Part shown: piece after piece, positions 6,541 to 6,800 of the stretch
How the letters are laid out: every line of letters starts with the position of its first letter
How positions within the stretch are numbered: the stretch's first letter is position 1
From: an uncultured bacterium
GTDB taxonomy: Bacteria; Bacteroidota; Bacteroidia; Bacteroidales; JACABE01
Length of the DNA stretch: 6,800 bases
Assembly (NCBI GenBank): GCA_903911455.1
Contig: CAIWDQ010000413.1
Location: 1 to 6,800 of the forward strand
Reading direction: 5' to 3'
Notes under the pieces: model-generated
The model's input: the letters and a program-made list of their open reading frames with translations, nothing else
What the model was told of the DNA's origin: nothing
The model's database searches: none
Position numbers and translations under genes: made by a program

Positions 6541-6800
6541 AACAGTTTTTATTAGAAATTTGACCCGATAAAATTACTCTTTTTATAAATACAAAAGCAT
6601 AAAAAAAAATTATTTCTTTTATTTTTGTACTTAAATTTTAGGTAAGTTTGCAAAATATTTCAAAAGCAGTTTAAAGATATTAAAATTAACATTAATAATT
6701 GTTTGATTATATTGCATTTGTTGATATGTTTAAGAATACTTTTGCTTTGTCATCAACTAAATTAAATTGCTTTTGTTTATAAACTTTTATAAAAAGAATA
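6541..6800. other. AT-rich intergenic region, probably between divergent genes
   Basis: These 260 bases hold no credible ORF, hairpin terminator or RNA gene. For the malic enzyme only an imperfect -7-like box is visible, TGCTTTTG on the minus strand (6592-6599), with no -33 partner. A better promoter match on the plus strand points out of the window (6717-6744). An isolated plus-strand TATTTTTG also occurs at 6620-6627 but has no -33 element. Confidence 0.6.
6717..6744 (+). promoter_or_regulatory. candidate promoter for a divergent gene beyond the right edge
   Basis: TTTG (6717-6720), a 16-bp spacer and TACTTTTG (6737-6744) followed by C match both Bacteroidota promoter elements. Transcription would start near 6751. 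No start codon with an open frame follows before base 6800, so the gene it serves, if any, lies outside the window. Confidence 0.45.

Overview
This window most likely comes from the chromosome of a Bacteroidota (Bacteroidetes) bacterium. The DNA is AT-rich and the genes lack Shine-Dalgarno sites. Several upstream regions carry the Bacteroidota -7 promoter motif TAnnTTTG. One protein ends in a type A C-terminal sorting domain of the type IX secretion system (T9SS), a system found almost only in this phylum. The sequence does not support a genus call.

Layout, left to right. Bases 1-225 are a tandem array of a 41-bp non-coding unit: five full copies and one partial copy, each built around the 15-bp palindrome CCAGCTAATAGCTGG. 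The array is cut by the left edge of the window. A strong, nearly symmetric terminator hairpin follows at 299-332. Four complete protein genes then lie on the minus strand: class I fructose-1,6-bisphosphatase (fbp, 361-1371); a secreted seven-repeat Ycf48/HCF136-like beta-propeller with a T9SS sorting domain (1544-2764); an exported glycoside hydrolase family 2 enzyme, probably a beta-galactosidase (2900-4948); and a short malic enzyme without a phosphotransacetylase domain (5083-6540). The right 260 bases are non-coding and carry a good plus-strand promoter match pointing out of the window, so a divergent gene may start beyond base 6800.

The four genes look like separately transcribed units rather than one operon. 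Intergenic gaps are 134-172 bp. Intrinsic terminators follow the malic enzyme, propeller and fbp genes, and -7-like boxes precede the GH2, propeller and fbp genes. No terminator was seen between the GH2 gene and the propeller gene, so some read-through is possible there. Functionally, FBPase (gluconeogenesis) and malic enzyme (malate to pyruvate, giving NAD(P)H) both serve central carbon metabolism. The GH2 enzyme would release sugars from oligosaccharides. No SusC/SusD pair is present, so this is not a recognisable polysaccharide utilisation locus. No mobile element, CRISPR, RNA gene or defence system was found. The least explained element is the palindromic tandem array at the left edge.
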